Source: an uncultured Phycisphaerae bacterium (GTDB lineage Bacteria > Planctomycetota > Phycisphaerae > Sedimentisphaerales > Anaerohalosphaeraceae). Taken from it: a DNA stretch of 5,866 nt. Both the position numbers and the translations under genes were made by a program. Shown here one piece after another: positions 1 through 5,866 of this stretch (within the stretch, counting starts at the first letter, position 1; every line of letters begins with the position of its first letter). The DNA lies in the NCBI GenBank assembly GCA_937920485.1, contig CALETL010000113.1, positions 1 through 5,866 on the forward strand, written 5' to 3'. Under the pieces are notes generated by a model, which did not search any database, was not told where the DNA came from, and saw only the letters and a list, made by a program, of their open reading frames with translations.

Positions 1-804
1 ATGATGGATTGCAAAAAAGCTCTCGGCGAAACAGGCGGGGATCTGGATGCAGCAATGGAACTGCTTCGTAAAAAAGGGCTTGCGACATTGGAAAAACGTG
101 CCGGGCGTGATACTACCGAAGGACGTGTTCTCGGCGGGACAACTGATGACGGCAAGACGGCCGTTATGGTTTCATTGTGCTGTGAGACAGATTTTGTTGC
201 AAAGAATGACGACTTTGCCGCCGCAGCCGAGACGCTTCTGGAGTGCGGGTTTGCGGCCCCGGTTGATGCTGGCGGCGAAGCCCTGATGGACGTTGAATGC
301 AACGGTAGGAAATTTTCGGAAATTCTAACCGACACTGTCAGCAAAACCGGCGAAAAAACCGAAATCGGAGATTTTGAACGTTATACGCTTTCAGAGAATG
401 GAATTATTGGTTCCTATGTCCATTTCAACAATAAGGTAGGTGCCATGGTGGAAGTTGAAGCCAGCAGTGATGATGTGGCCGGTGCGGTTAAGTCCGTTGC
501 GGATGGTATTTGTATGCATATCGCTGCCATGAATCCGATGGCACTGGATAAGGACTCCTTTGATGCTGAAGTGATCGAAAAAGAACGTAAGATCGCTGCC
601 GAACAGGTCAAAGATAAGCCGGCGAATATTATTGACAAGATTGTCGATGGCAAAATTGGCAAATTTCTCAAGGAAAACTGTCTGGTTGAGCAGATGTATG
701 TCAAAGATGACAGCAAGACCATTGGACAGGCGCTGACCGAGGCCGCTAAAGCCGCCGGCGGTGAGGCCAAAATAAAACGCTTCGTACGCATTGAAATAGG
801 TTAA
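1..804 (+). CDS. tsf: Elongation factor Ts (EF-Ts), 5' end missing
   Basis: EF-Ts is the cytoplasmic nucleotide-exchange factor that releases GDP from EF-Tu during translation elongation. The fragment (267 residues) opens at MMDCKKAL, which in full-length members lies about 20 residues in, at the end of the N-terminal UBA-like domain. The true start is therefore upstream of the window, and the ATG at base 1 is an internal Met. The hallmark TDFVAKN, which contacts EF-Tu, is at fragment residues 63-69. The conserved core motif IVDGKIGKFLKENCLVEQ lies near the C-terminus, before the final strand RFVRIEIG. Adding about 20 residues gives about 287, close to the usual length. The protein ends abruptly after this strand, without the charged tail some homologues carry. 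The last codons also hold the -35 box of the pyrH promoter. rpsB is expected upstream from common gene order but is not visible. Identification is secure. Confidence 0.97.
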   Translation: MMDCKKALGETGGDLDAAMELLRKKGLATLEKRAGRDTTEGRVLGGTTDDGKTAVMVSLCCETDFVAKNDDFAAAAETLLECGFAAPVDAGGEALMDVECNGRKFSEILTDTVSKTGEKTEIGDFERYTLSENGIIGSYVHFNNKVGAMVEVEASSDDVAGAVKSVADGICMHIAAMNPMALDKDSFDAEVIEKERKIAAEQVKDKPANIIDKIVDGKIGKFLKENCLVEQMYVKDDSKTIGQALTEAAKAAGGEAKIKRFVRIEIG

Positions 805-818
805 TTCCTTGGTATAAT
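769..818 (+). promoter_or_regulatory. Strong sigma-70-type promoter for pyrH-frr operon
   Basis: A -35 box TTGAAA (791-796, one mismatch to TTGACA) is followed by a 16-bp spacer and a perfect -10 TATAAT (813-818). The TG at 810-811 makes it an extended -10 (TGGTATAAT). An A/T block AAAATAAAA at 769-777 sits where an UP element would be. The -35 lies within the last tsf codons. The start of transcription is predicted near 824-826, about 65 bases before the pyrH ATG. It falls inside the 5' arm of the hairpin at 823-850. All of this is read from sequence; activity is inferred. Confidence 0.8.
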
Positions 819-822
819 AGAA

Positions 823-856
823 GGCGTCGGAAACAGGTGTTTTCGGTGCCTTTTTT
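823..856 (+). terminator. Rho-independent terminator after tsf
   Basis: The 5' arm GGCGTCGGAAAC (823-834) pairs over 12 positions with GTTTTCGGTGCC (839-850): nine Watson-Crick and three G-U pairs, no bulge. The loop is AGGT and is followed by T6 (851-856). It lies 18 bases after the tsf stop, the usual position for an intrinsic terminator ending the tsf transcript. It is unusual in lying downstream of the pyrH promoter. RNA started there would lack some or all of the GGC base of the stem and so form a weaker hairpin. Confidence 0.82.
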
Positions 857-875
857 AATGCAGGATGATTCAGCA

Positions 876-890
876 GGGAAGGTCAAGGAG
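876..890 (+). promoter_or_regulatory. Ribosome binding site that fixes the pyrH start at 891
   Basis: GGGAAGG (876-882) lies 8 bases before ATG 891, ideal Shine-Dalgarno spacing. A second purine block AAGGAG (885-890) abuts the start and is too close to act in the usual way. The in-frame alternatives, GTG 837 (inside the terminator loop) and ATG 858 (just after its T tract), have no such site, so 891 is preferred. Confidence 0.75.
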
Positions 891-1604
891 ATGAGTGAGT
901 ACAAACGCGTGTTGTTAAAGCTCTCCGGGGAAAGTTTCTGTAAGCCCGGCGGCTTTGGTATTGAAGGGGACCCCATTGAGTCCATTGCCGAGCGGATCGC
1001 TAAGATCAGCCGGTCGGGCTTCCAAATCGCCATTGTTGTCGGCGGAGGAAATTTTCTTCGTGGCGCAACCTTTTCACGCGAAAGCCATATTCCCCGGACG
1101 ACCGCCGATTATATGGGAATGCTGGCAACGGTCATTAACGCTTGTGCATTGCAGGAAACCTTGGAAAAAGCCGGCCAGCCCACACGTGTTTGCAGTGCGA
1201 TTGAAGTGTCGGCGATTTGCGAGCCGTTCATTCGTCGTCGAGCCGTTCGACATCTTGAAAACGGGCGTGTTGTTATTCTGGCCGGTGGAACCGGCAATCC
1301 CTTCTTCTCGACGGATACCTGTGCGGCGCTTCGGGCTTCCGAGCTGAATGCGGATCTGATGATTAAGGCAACGAAGGTCGAGGGCGTTTATACGGACGAT
1401 CCGGTTAAGAATCCTGATGCGAAGCTGATTGAATCGATGACCTATCAGCAGGTATTGGAGCAGAATCTGAAAGTGATGGATCCGGCTGCGATCAGCTTGT
1501 GTCGTGAAAATCAGATTCCCATTATTGTGCTTAATATTTTTAACCAAGGTAATATTACCAAGGCATTGAACGGTCAAAAAGTCGGAACGCTGATTTCTGA
1601 TTAG
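891..1604 (+). CDS. pyrH: UMP kinase (uridylate kinase)
   Basis: PyrH phosphorylates UMP to UDP with ATP, the step that commits pyrimidine to UTP and CTP. It acts in the cytoplasm, typically as a hexamer of the amino-acid-kinase fold. From ATG 891 the protein is 237 residues, the normal family length. Visible motifs are KLSGE (10-14), the phosphate-binding loop VVGGGNFLRG (49-58), the UMP-binding stretch RTTADYMGMLAT (69-80) with its Arg and Asp, GGTGNPFFSTDT (132-143) and KATKVEGVYTDDP (159-171), which lines the ATP site. An in-frame extension to GTG 837 would add 18 residues encoded by the terminator and leader, and is unlikely. The gene has its own promoter and is followed 48 bases later by frr, a common pairing. 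No key residue appears to be missing. UMP kinases are often allosterically controlled by GTP and UTP, but this cannot be judged here. Confidence 0.97.
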   Translation: MSEYKRVLLKLSGESFCKPGGFGIEGDPIESIAERIAKISRSGFQIAIVVGGGNFLRGATFSRESHIPRTTADYMGMLATVINACALQETLEKAGQPTRVCSAIEVSAICEPFIRRRAVRHLENGRVVILAGGTGNPFFSTDTCAALRASELNADLMIKATKVEGVYTDDPVKNPDAKLIESMTYQQVLEQNLKVMDPAAISLCRENQIPIIVLNIFNQGNITKALNGQKVGTLISD

Positions 1605-1652
1605 CGATAGCGATTTTTGCCCGAAATCTGAATTCGTTTAGAAAGGAACGTT

Positions 1653-2213
1653 ATGCCAACGAAACAAATACTGTCCTCGCATGAAAGCGGCATGGCAAAA
1701 GCGGTTGATTTCTTACGCAATGAACTTAAATCGGTCCGTACCGGTCGGGCGGCGCCGGGGTTGGTCGAAAACCTGAGCGTGGATTATTACGGTTCTCCGA
1801 CGCCGCTGAAGTCTCTGGCTACCATTGCGGCTCCGGAACCGGCCTCTATTGTGATCAAACCGTTTGATCCTGCATGTATTAAAGACGTTGAAAAGGCGAT
1901 TAAATCGAGTGATTTAAGTCTGGCACCGGTTCTTGACGGAAAAATGATTCGTCTGAATATCCCCCCGTTGAGTGAAGAACGCCGCAAGCAGATCGTTGGG
2001 CAGGTTAAACAGTTGGGCGAGAAGTCCAAGGTCAGCATTCGAAATATTCGACGGGATGCGAATAAACAATTGGATGACGAACAAAAGGGCAAGACGATTA
2101 CCGAAGATGACTGCAAAAAAGGCAAGGATAGTATTGACGATACGACCAAAAAGCATATCGACCAGATTGATGGAATTATCAAAGCAAAGTCTGAGGAAAT
2201 TATGAACAGCTAA
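1653..2213 (+). CDS. frr: Ribosome recycling factor (RRF)
   Basis: RRF works with EF-G to split the post-termination ribosome so that subunits can be reused. The 186-residue length matches the family (about 185). The three-helix domain I is split by the beta domain II, roughly residues 31-104. Visible signatures are VRTGRAAPGL (28-37), VDYYGSPTPL (43-52), the hinge-proximal IPPLSEERRKQ (103-113) and the ribosome-contacting basic helix SIRNIRRDANK (128-138). The C-terminal helix is rich in Lys, Asp and Glu, as usual. The start at 1653 is supported by AAGGA (1643-1647) five bases upstream. The 48-base gap after pyrH shows no convincing promoter or terminator, so the two are probably cotranscribed. 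The stop is 17 bases before the AsmA-like gene. Confidence 0.97.
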   Translation: MPTKQILSSHESGMAKAVDFLRNELKSVRTGRAAPGLVENLSVDYYGSPTPLKSLATIAAPEPASIVIKPFDPACIKDVEKAIKSSDLSLAPVLDGKMIRLNIPPLSEERRKQIVGQVKQLGEKSKVSIRNIRRDANKQLDDEQKGKTITEDDCKKGKDSIDDTTKKHIDQIDGIIKAKSEEIMNS

Positions 2214-2230
2214 AATTGAAGGGGCCGGCA

Positions 2231-4726
2231 ATGAGTGAGGAAAGCAAGAATCAAAAGAAGAGCCGTCGGAAAGCCCTGAAGGTGATAAAGTGGGGTTTTA
2301 TTTTATCAGCAGGTATTGTCCTGCTGATTTTTTTTGGTCTTCCGTTGTATCTGTCCTCATCCGGGGGAACAAATTTCCTTTTAGGGAAGATCAATCAATC
2401 GGTGGATGGTCAGGTTCAAATGGACGACTTTTCCATGGGCTGGTTTAAAGGAGTCAAGCTAACAAATCTTTCCTATGCTGACAGCACCGGAAACACCTCG
2501 GTTAACGCCGAAAGGGTCGAAACTCAGCCCAGGTATATGTCATTGCTGGCAGGCAAAGTAAAGCTTGGGAAAACCATCATTGACCAGCCCCGGGTTTATG
2601 TAAAAGTTCCTATGGAGCAAAAACCCCATTCCGGCACAGAAAAAGCTGAAATACCATCGGCTAAAGCATCGTCGGTAAAATCGGATGCTCCACCGCCGGT
2701 CTTTCCTGTTAACCAAATTGATCTGGAACTGATCGACGGCAATGCTACCGTTGAGATGCTTGGTGATGTTCCTCAGACAGTGGTTTTTAAGAATATCACT
2801 TCAAATGTACAGTTCGATCAGGCCGCCAAGTCCGGGTCGATGGATATGACAATGGATGCGGCTGGTTCACCTATATCGGCAAAAGGTAACGTGAATTTAG
2901 ATAAAACCGGCTGGAAAATACAGGCCGGTGAATTTGATGTAAAGGTATCCAAATTGCAACTTGCCAGTCTCAAGCCGGTGTTTGCTTTAATGGACAAAAA
3001 GATCAATTTAACTGGCAATCTCAATACTGACATGACCGTTGTTATTGATGATAACAATATTAAGCGAATTCAAGGGAACTATGCACTCGATACTGAGCTT
3101 GCCGGTGTACAACAGCTTGCAGAAGAATTTAATTTAGATATGCCTGATATGTCAATGGCAGGGGCGTTGTCGCTATCTGGTCAGGCAAGTATGAATAACG
3201 ACGCTATCGAGATTTCCGGTACAGGAGAAGTCAAACAGCTTGTTATTCAAAAGCAAAATATCAAGACGCCGGTAACAGATATGCAGGTGGATTTTAACTG
3301 TGCTTTGGATAATGTCAAAGAACAGCTTCGAATTAGTTCCGCTAATCTGGCCGGAACACCGGGAACGGTCAAGATTCGTGATCTGATCATGCCAAGGTCT
3401 GAGCAGGCGGATCAAACACTTTCAATGAATGCACACGCTTCGATAGATCTGGAAAAAGTATGGCCGTTTCTTCAAATCGCTGCCGGTGACCTTGGCGATA
3501 AAAAGGTGGCCGGATTAATGGACGCTGCAGTCAATATCAGCACGACCGGAAGTCAGGTTCATTTGCTGACGGAAAATTCAAAAATTAATAATTTGAAAAT
3601 TGCAATTCCGGACAGTGAGCCGTTTGTTCAGGACATGGTGGTTCTGGATGCGGATATTCTGCTGGACACTGATAAGCAGACGATTGATATTAAGACACTG
3701 GATATGCGTGGTACCCATGGCGAAACATTGATCAACGTTACCAAAGGCACTGTTAAAAAAAAAGTAAGCAAGAGTCAAACTGAGATACTTGGTGATTTTG
3801 AAGTCGAGTATGACTGGCAGGCTGTTTCATCATTTGCGTCGATATACCTACCTGATGGACTTCAACTGCGCGGAAAGCGAAAGGACGCTTTTCATTTCGA
3901 GTCAACCTATCCGAGCAGCCGGCCTGAAACGATGACTGCCAATTTGGATGCGAAAGGTTCATTGGGATTTGCATCCGCAGAATATTTCGGCCTTAATTTC
4001 GGACCCACAGAGTTAGGGATCGATGTTCAAAAAGGCGTTGCCCGTCTTAATATTCCACAGACGACGGTCAATAATGGAACGCTTCAATTTTCCGGAATTA
4101 TAGATTTAAATGAAAAGCCGGGTGTGTTTCGATTGGCCAAACCGATGTCGATTCTTGACAAGGTTCATATTAATGACACGATGACGCGGCTATTGCTGAT
4201 GTACACCAATCCAATGTTTGTAGATGCTTCGCAGTCCAGCGGAATCGCCAGTTTCTATTGTAGGCAAATGTCTATTCCATTAACAGGTGACGATAATAAT
4301 CTGTTGGCAATAGACGGGACTTTTCAGATTGATTCTCTGAGAATGCGAGCCGGTTCTTTTACAAAACAGATTTTAGCTTTGTTCAAACAACCAGATATGG
4401 TTATGATGAAGCTTCACCCGACAGACTTTCTACTGAGGAATGGTTTTTTGAGTTATCAGGACATGCAGATCGACGTAGAAGATAATCCGTTAAACTTTCG
4501 GGGACGGATTGGGTTGGATAACTCGCTGGCAATGGATGTGACACTGCCATGGACGCTGGAGTTTGAGAATGTGAAAGTCGGAGATCGATCAACTGACAGG
4601 TTTACTTTGCCGATAGAGGGAACATTGGATCGTCCGAGGATTGATACTGGAAAGCTATTGGAGCAGCAGGGCAGACAACTGCTCGAAAAAGAGCTTAAAA
4701 AGCAATTGGAACGTCTCTTTGAATGA
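2231..4726 (+). CDS. AsmA-like membrane-anchored envelope protein
   Basis: This 831-residue protein has a basic cytoplasmic N-terminus (KKSRRK, 9-14), one membrane helix at about 21-41 (an uncleaved anchor) and a long, beta-rich periplasmic part. An AsmA-like N-terminal module follows the helix: GTNFLLGKIN, then DFSMGWFKGVKLTNL, a pattern linking a 'function' strand to an outer strand, and IIDQPRVYVKV up to about 126. A Pro/Ser/Ala/Lys linker at 127-159 leads to the repeated strands. The C-terminal AsmA-type region starts at about 696 (GTFQIDSLRMRAG) and ends with GTLDRPRIDTGKLL and a charged amphipathic helix (about 807-831). AsmA, TamB and YhdP relatives form hydrophobic grooves bridging inner and outer membranes and are implicated in phospholipid transport. 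That role here is inferred, and the subfamily is unknown. ATG 2231 was chosen because GAAGGGG (2218-2224) lies six bases upstream; a TTG at 2216 would overlap that site. The yihY-like gene follows after 16 bases. Confidence 0.85.
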   Translation: MSEESKNQKKSRRKALKVIKWGFILSAGIVLLIFFGLPLYLSSSGGTNFLLGKINQSVDGQVQMDDFSMGWFKGVKLTNLSYADSTGNTSVNAERVETQPRYMSLLAGKVKLGKTIIDQPRVYVKVPMEQKPHSGTEKAEIPSAKASSVKSDAPPPVFPVNQIDLELIDGNATVEMLGDVPQTVVFKNITSNVQFDQAAKSGSMDMTMDAAGSPISAKGNVNLDKTGWKIQAGEFDVKVSKLQLASLKPVFALMDKKINLTGNLNTDMTVVIDDNNIKRIQGNYALDTELAGVQQLAEEFNLDMPDMSMAGALSLSGQASMNNDAIEISGTGEVKQLVIQKQNIKTPVTDMQVDFNCALDNVKEQLRISSANLAGTPGTVKIRDLIMPRSEQADQTLSMNAHASIDLEKVWPFLQIAAGDLGDKKVAGLMDAAVNISTTGSQVHLLTENSKINNLKIAIPDSEPFVQDMVVLDADILLDTDKQTIDIKTLDMRGTHGETLINVTKGTVKKKVSKSQTEILGDFEVEYDWQAVSSFASIYLPDGLQLRGKRKDAFHFESTYPSSRPETMTANLDAKGSLGFASAEYFGLNFGPTELGIDVQKGVARLNIPQTTVNNGTLQFSGIIDLNEKPGVFRLAKPMSILDKVHINDTMTRLLLMYTNPMFVDASQSSGIASFYCRQMSIPLTGDDNNLLAIDGTFQIDSLRMRAGSFTKQILALFKQPDMVMMKLHPTDFLLRNGFLSYQDMQIDVEDNPLNFRGRIGLDNSLAMDVTLPWTLEFENVKVGDRSTDRFTLPIEGTLDRPRIDTGKLLEQQGRQLLEKELKKQLERLFE
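2305..2335 (+). terminator. Terminator-like hairpin inside the AsmA-like gene
   Basis: ATCAGCAGG (2305-2313) pairs perfectly with CCTGCTGAT (2320-2328) around the loop TATTGT. Seven further T (2329-2335) follow. This is the exact shape of an intrinsic terminator, about 75 bases after the start codon, and it encodes residues 25-35 of the membrane helix (LSAGIVLLIFF). Translating ribosomes would normally mask it. T-rich codons are expected in a membrane helix, so the T tract alone means little; the perfect 9-bp stem placed right before it is the unusual part. Function is unproven. Confidence 0.45.
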
Positions 4727-4742
4727 GAAAGGACAATCCGTC

Positions 4743-5866
4743 ATGATACAGAAAATAAGAAAATTGTTTACTGTTCCGACACAAGAGCTCGGCAAATGGA
4801 CCCGGTTTTTGGTTTTTCAGGTTCGTATCTGGTTTCACTGTCTTCGTTTGCTGAAAATCAACAAGTGCGGCACACAAGCGGCGGCACTGGCTTATCACTC
4901 CGTCTTTGGACTGGTACCGTTGGCAATTGTAACGTTGATGGTATTTCAGATGTTTCCAGCATTCCAGGGAGTCAGTGAAAAAGTCGTGGATTTTGCCTAT
5001 GACTATATGAATCTGACAAAACTTCAGTATCCGACAGATACGGGTGAGACGGTTATGGTGTCGGAATTTTTGGATGATCTTGCCGAAAATTATGTGTCCA
5101 AAGCGCATACCGGAGCCATTACGGTAGTGGGATTGGCGTTGGTGATCTGGGCGGCGATCGCCTTGCTGACGACGATCGAAAAGACATTTAATCATATTTG
5201 TCATGTCAGTTCAGGAAGGGGATTCCTTCACCGACTGTTTAACTATTGGGCGTTATTGACCCTAGGGCCGATTCTATTGGGTTTGGGGGTTTATGTCAGT
5301 ACGCAGGTAATGAAACATAAGCTTGTTCAGAAACTTGTTCCAGCAGAACAACAGCAGATTGTTGAAGCAGACTTGAATGAAACGACTCAAAGAGATCCGA
5401 ATGCAATGCCGTCTCAAAATGCCCAGTCTGGATGGAAGCAAACTTTTGCGATACAGTTTACAGCTAAGGTTGTTCCATTTCTAATTAGCCTGATAGCATT
5501 TTTCTTTTTATATTTCTTTTTGCCAAATACACGGATCAGCCCCGGTTCGGCGATGTGGGGAGCATTTGTGGGAACGTTGATCTTTATGCTTGCCAAATGG
5601 GGTTTTGGGATGTATGTAACAAAATTTGTGCCGCAATTTGCTGTTTATGGTGTACTGGGGATCATCCCAATTACAGTTTTGTGGATTTATATTTCATGGA
5701 TGATTGTTCTGTTTGGTTTGCAGTTGACCTATGCCACACAGAATATCAAGCGGCTGGATGCGGTGGAACTGCAGCGGTCGAGTCGGAAGGAAACCTGTTT
5801 TCTCGCCAATGACCAGACCGTTGTTCGTGTAATGGAATATGTGCTCAATGCGTTTGAACGCAAGGA
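4743..5866 (+). CDS. yihY: YihY/BrkB-family inner-membrane protein, 3' end missing
   Basis: The frame is open from ATG 4743 to the window edge (374 codons plus two bases), so the C-terminus is lost. AGAAAGGA (4726-4733) lies nine bases upstream and starts on the last base of the preceding stop codon, suggesting coupled translation. The family signature AAALAYHSVFGLVPLAIV (46-63) opens the first membrane helix. Further hydrophobic segments are at about 124-145, 167-189, 243-260, 270-291 and 302-331. The loop FLPNTRISPGSAMWGA (259-274) and the stretch YGVLGIIPITVLWIY (302-316) are typical. The polar loop of about 190-242 looks longer than usual. After residue 332 a cytoplasmic-type tail begins and runs out of the window. 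The family was once called RNase BN, an assignment later found wrong. Its biochemical function is unsettled, but E. coli YhjD of this family has been genetically linked to lipid A precursor export. The gene symbol is at family level only. Confidence 0.88.
   Translation, partial: MIQKIRKLFTVPTQELGKWTRFLVFQVRIWFHCLRLLKINKCGTQAAALAYHSVFGLVPLAIVTLMVFQMFPAFQGVSEKVVDFAYDYMNLTKLQYPTDTGETVMVSEFLDDLAENYVSKAHTGAITVVGLALVIWAAIALLTTIEKTFNHICHVSSGRGFLHRLFNYWALLTLGPILLGLGVYVSTQVMKHKLVQKLVPAEQQQIVEADLNETTQRDPNAMPSQNAQSGWKQTFAIQFTAKVVPFLISLIAFFFLYFFLPNTRISPGSAMWGAFVGTLIFMLAKWGFGMYVTKFVPQFAVYGVLGIIPITVLWIYISWMIVLFGLQLTYATQNIKRLDAVELQRSSRKETCFLANDQTVVRVMEYVLNAFERK

Noticed and set aside
752..761. CCGCCGGCGG palindrome near the end of tsf
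   Set aside because: It encodes a normal Ala-Ala-Gly-Gly stretch, has no T tract and a palindrome with no loop cannot fold as a compact hairpin; codon bias explains it.
414..791. Antisense open frame of 125 codons inside tsf
   Set aside because: Shadow of the conserved EF-Ts frame; Ser/Leu-rich translation with no family resemblance.
837..890. N-terminal extension of pyrH from GTG 837 or ATG 858
   Set aside because: These codons lie within or directly after the terminator and lack a ribosome site. The family starts at the MSEYKRVLLKLSGE position, and ATG 891 has a good site.
1605..1652. Possible promoter or terminator in the pyrH-frr gap
   Set aside because: Only a tandem AGCGAT, a short T run and a weak 5-bp stem (GATTT / AAATC) are present; no paired -35/-10 boxes and no stable hairpin before a T tract.
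1787..2182. Antisense open frame of 131 codons inside frr
   Set aside because: Shadow of RRF codons; the Ser/Leu/Phe-rich translation is what the reverse of Lys- and Asp-rich codons gives.
4814..4857. TTTTCAG / CTGAAAA inverted repeat early in the YihY-like gene
   Set aside because: Seven base pairs around a 30-base loop inside a coding region with no T tract; likely chance.
4695..5204. Antisense open frame of 169 codons over the end of the AsmA-like gene and the start of the YihY-like gene
   Set aside because: It crosses two well-supported genes on the + strand, its product is rich in His, Arg and Gln with no recognisable domain, and I saw no promoter or ribosome site for it.

Overview
The window carries five genes, all on the + strand, in a compact housekeeping-to-envelope layout: tsf (5' end missing), pyrH, frr, a large AsmA-like membrane-anchored protein, and a YihY/BrkB-family inner-membrane protein (3' end missing). 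No RNA genes, CRISPR arrays, insertion sequences or attachment sites were seen, and no stretch over 100 bases lacks a gene.

Organism: a diderm bacterium of moderate GC. The tsf-pyrH-frr order is widespread and not diagnostic. The 'EKRAGRDTTEGR' stretch of EF-Ts and the overall style of PyrH and RRF remind me of Planctomycetota (Phycisphaerae-like) or a neighbouring PVC lineage. This is recall-based and tentative. The AsmA-like protein implies an outer membrane.

Layout. tsf ends at 804. The 86-base gap to pyrH is densely packed with signals. A strong sigma-70-type promoter (TTGAAA, 16-bp spacer, extended -10 TGGTATAAT) has its -35 inside the last codons of tsf. It is followed directly by a 12-bp hairpin with a T6 tract, a canonical intrinsic terminator. 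The predicted start of pyrH transcription falls inside the 5' arm of that hairpin. tsf readthrough can therefore be stopped while pyrH starts fresh on an RNA that lacks the strongest base pairs of the stem. pyrH (237 codons from ATG 891) and frr (186 codons) follow, 48 bases apart. The AsmA-like gene starts 17 bases after frr, and the YihY-family gene starts 16 bases after that, so pyrH-frr-asmA-yihY looks like one operon.

How the genes work together: EF-Ts and RRF serve translation elongation and ribosome recycling, and UMP kinase supplies UDP for RNA and envelope sugar nucleotides. The last two genes are envelope proteins: a probable periplasm-spanning AsmA-like lipid-transfer or assembly protein and a polytopic inner-membrane protein. 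In many bacteria frr is followed by uppS-cdsA and other envelope genes; here that place is taken by the asmA-yihY pair. A terminator-shaped sequence (9-bp perfect stem plus seven unpaired T) sits inside the transmembrane-segment codons of the AsmA gene and might set how much transcription passes from frr into the envelope pair.
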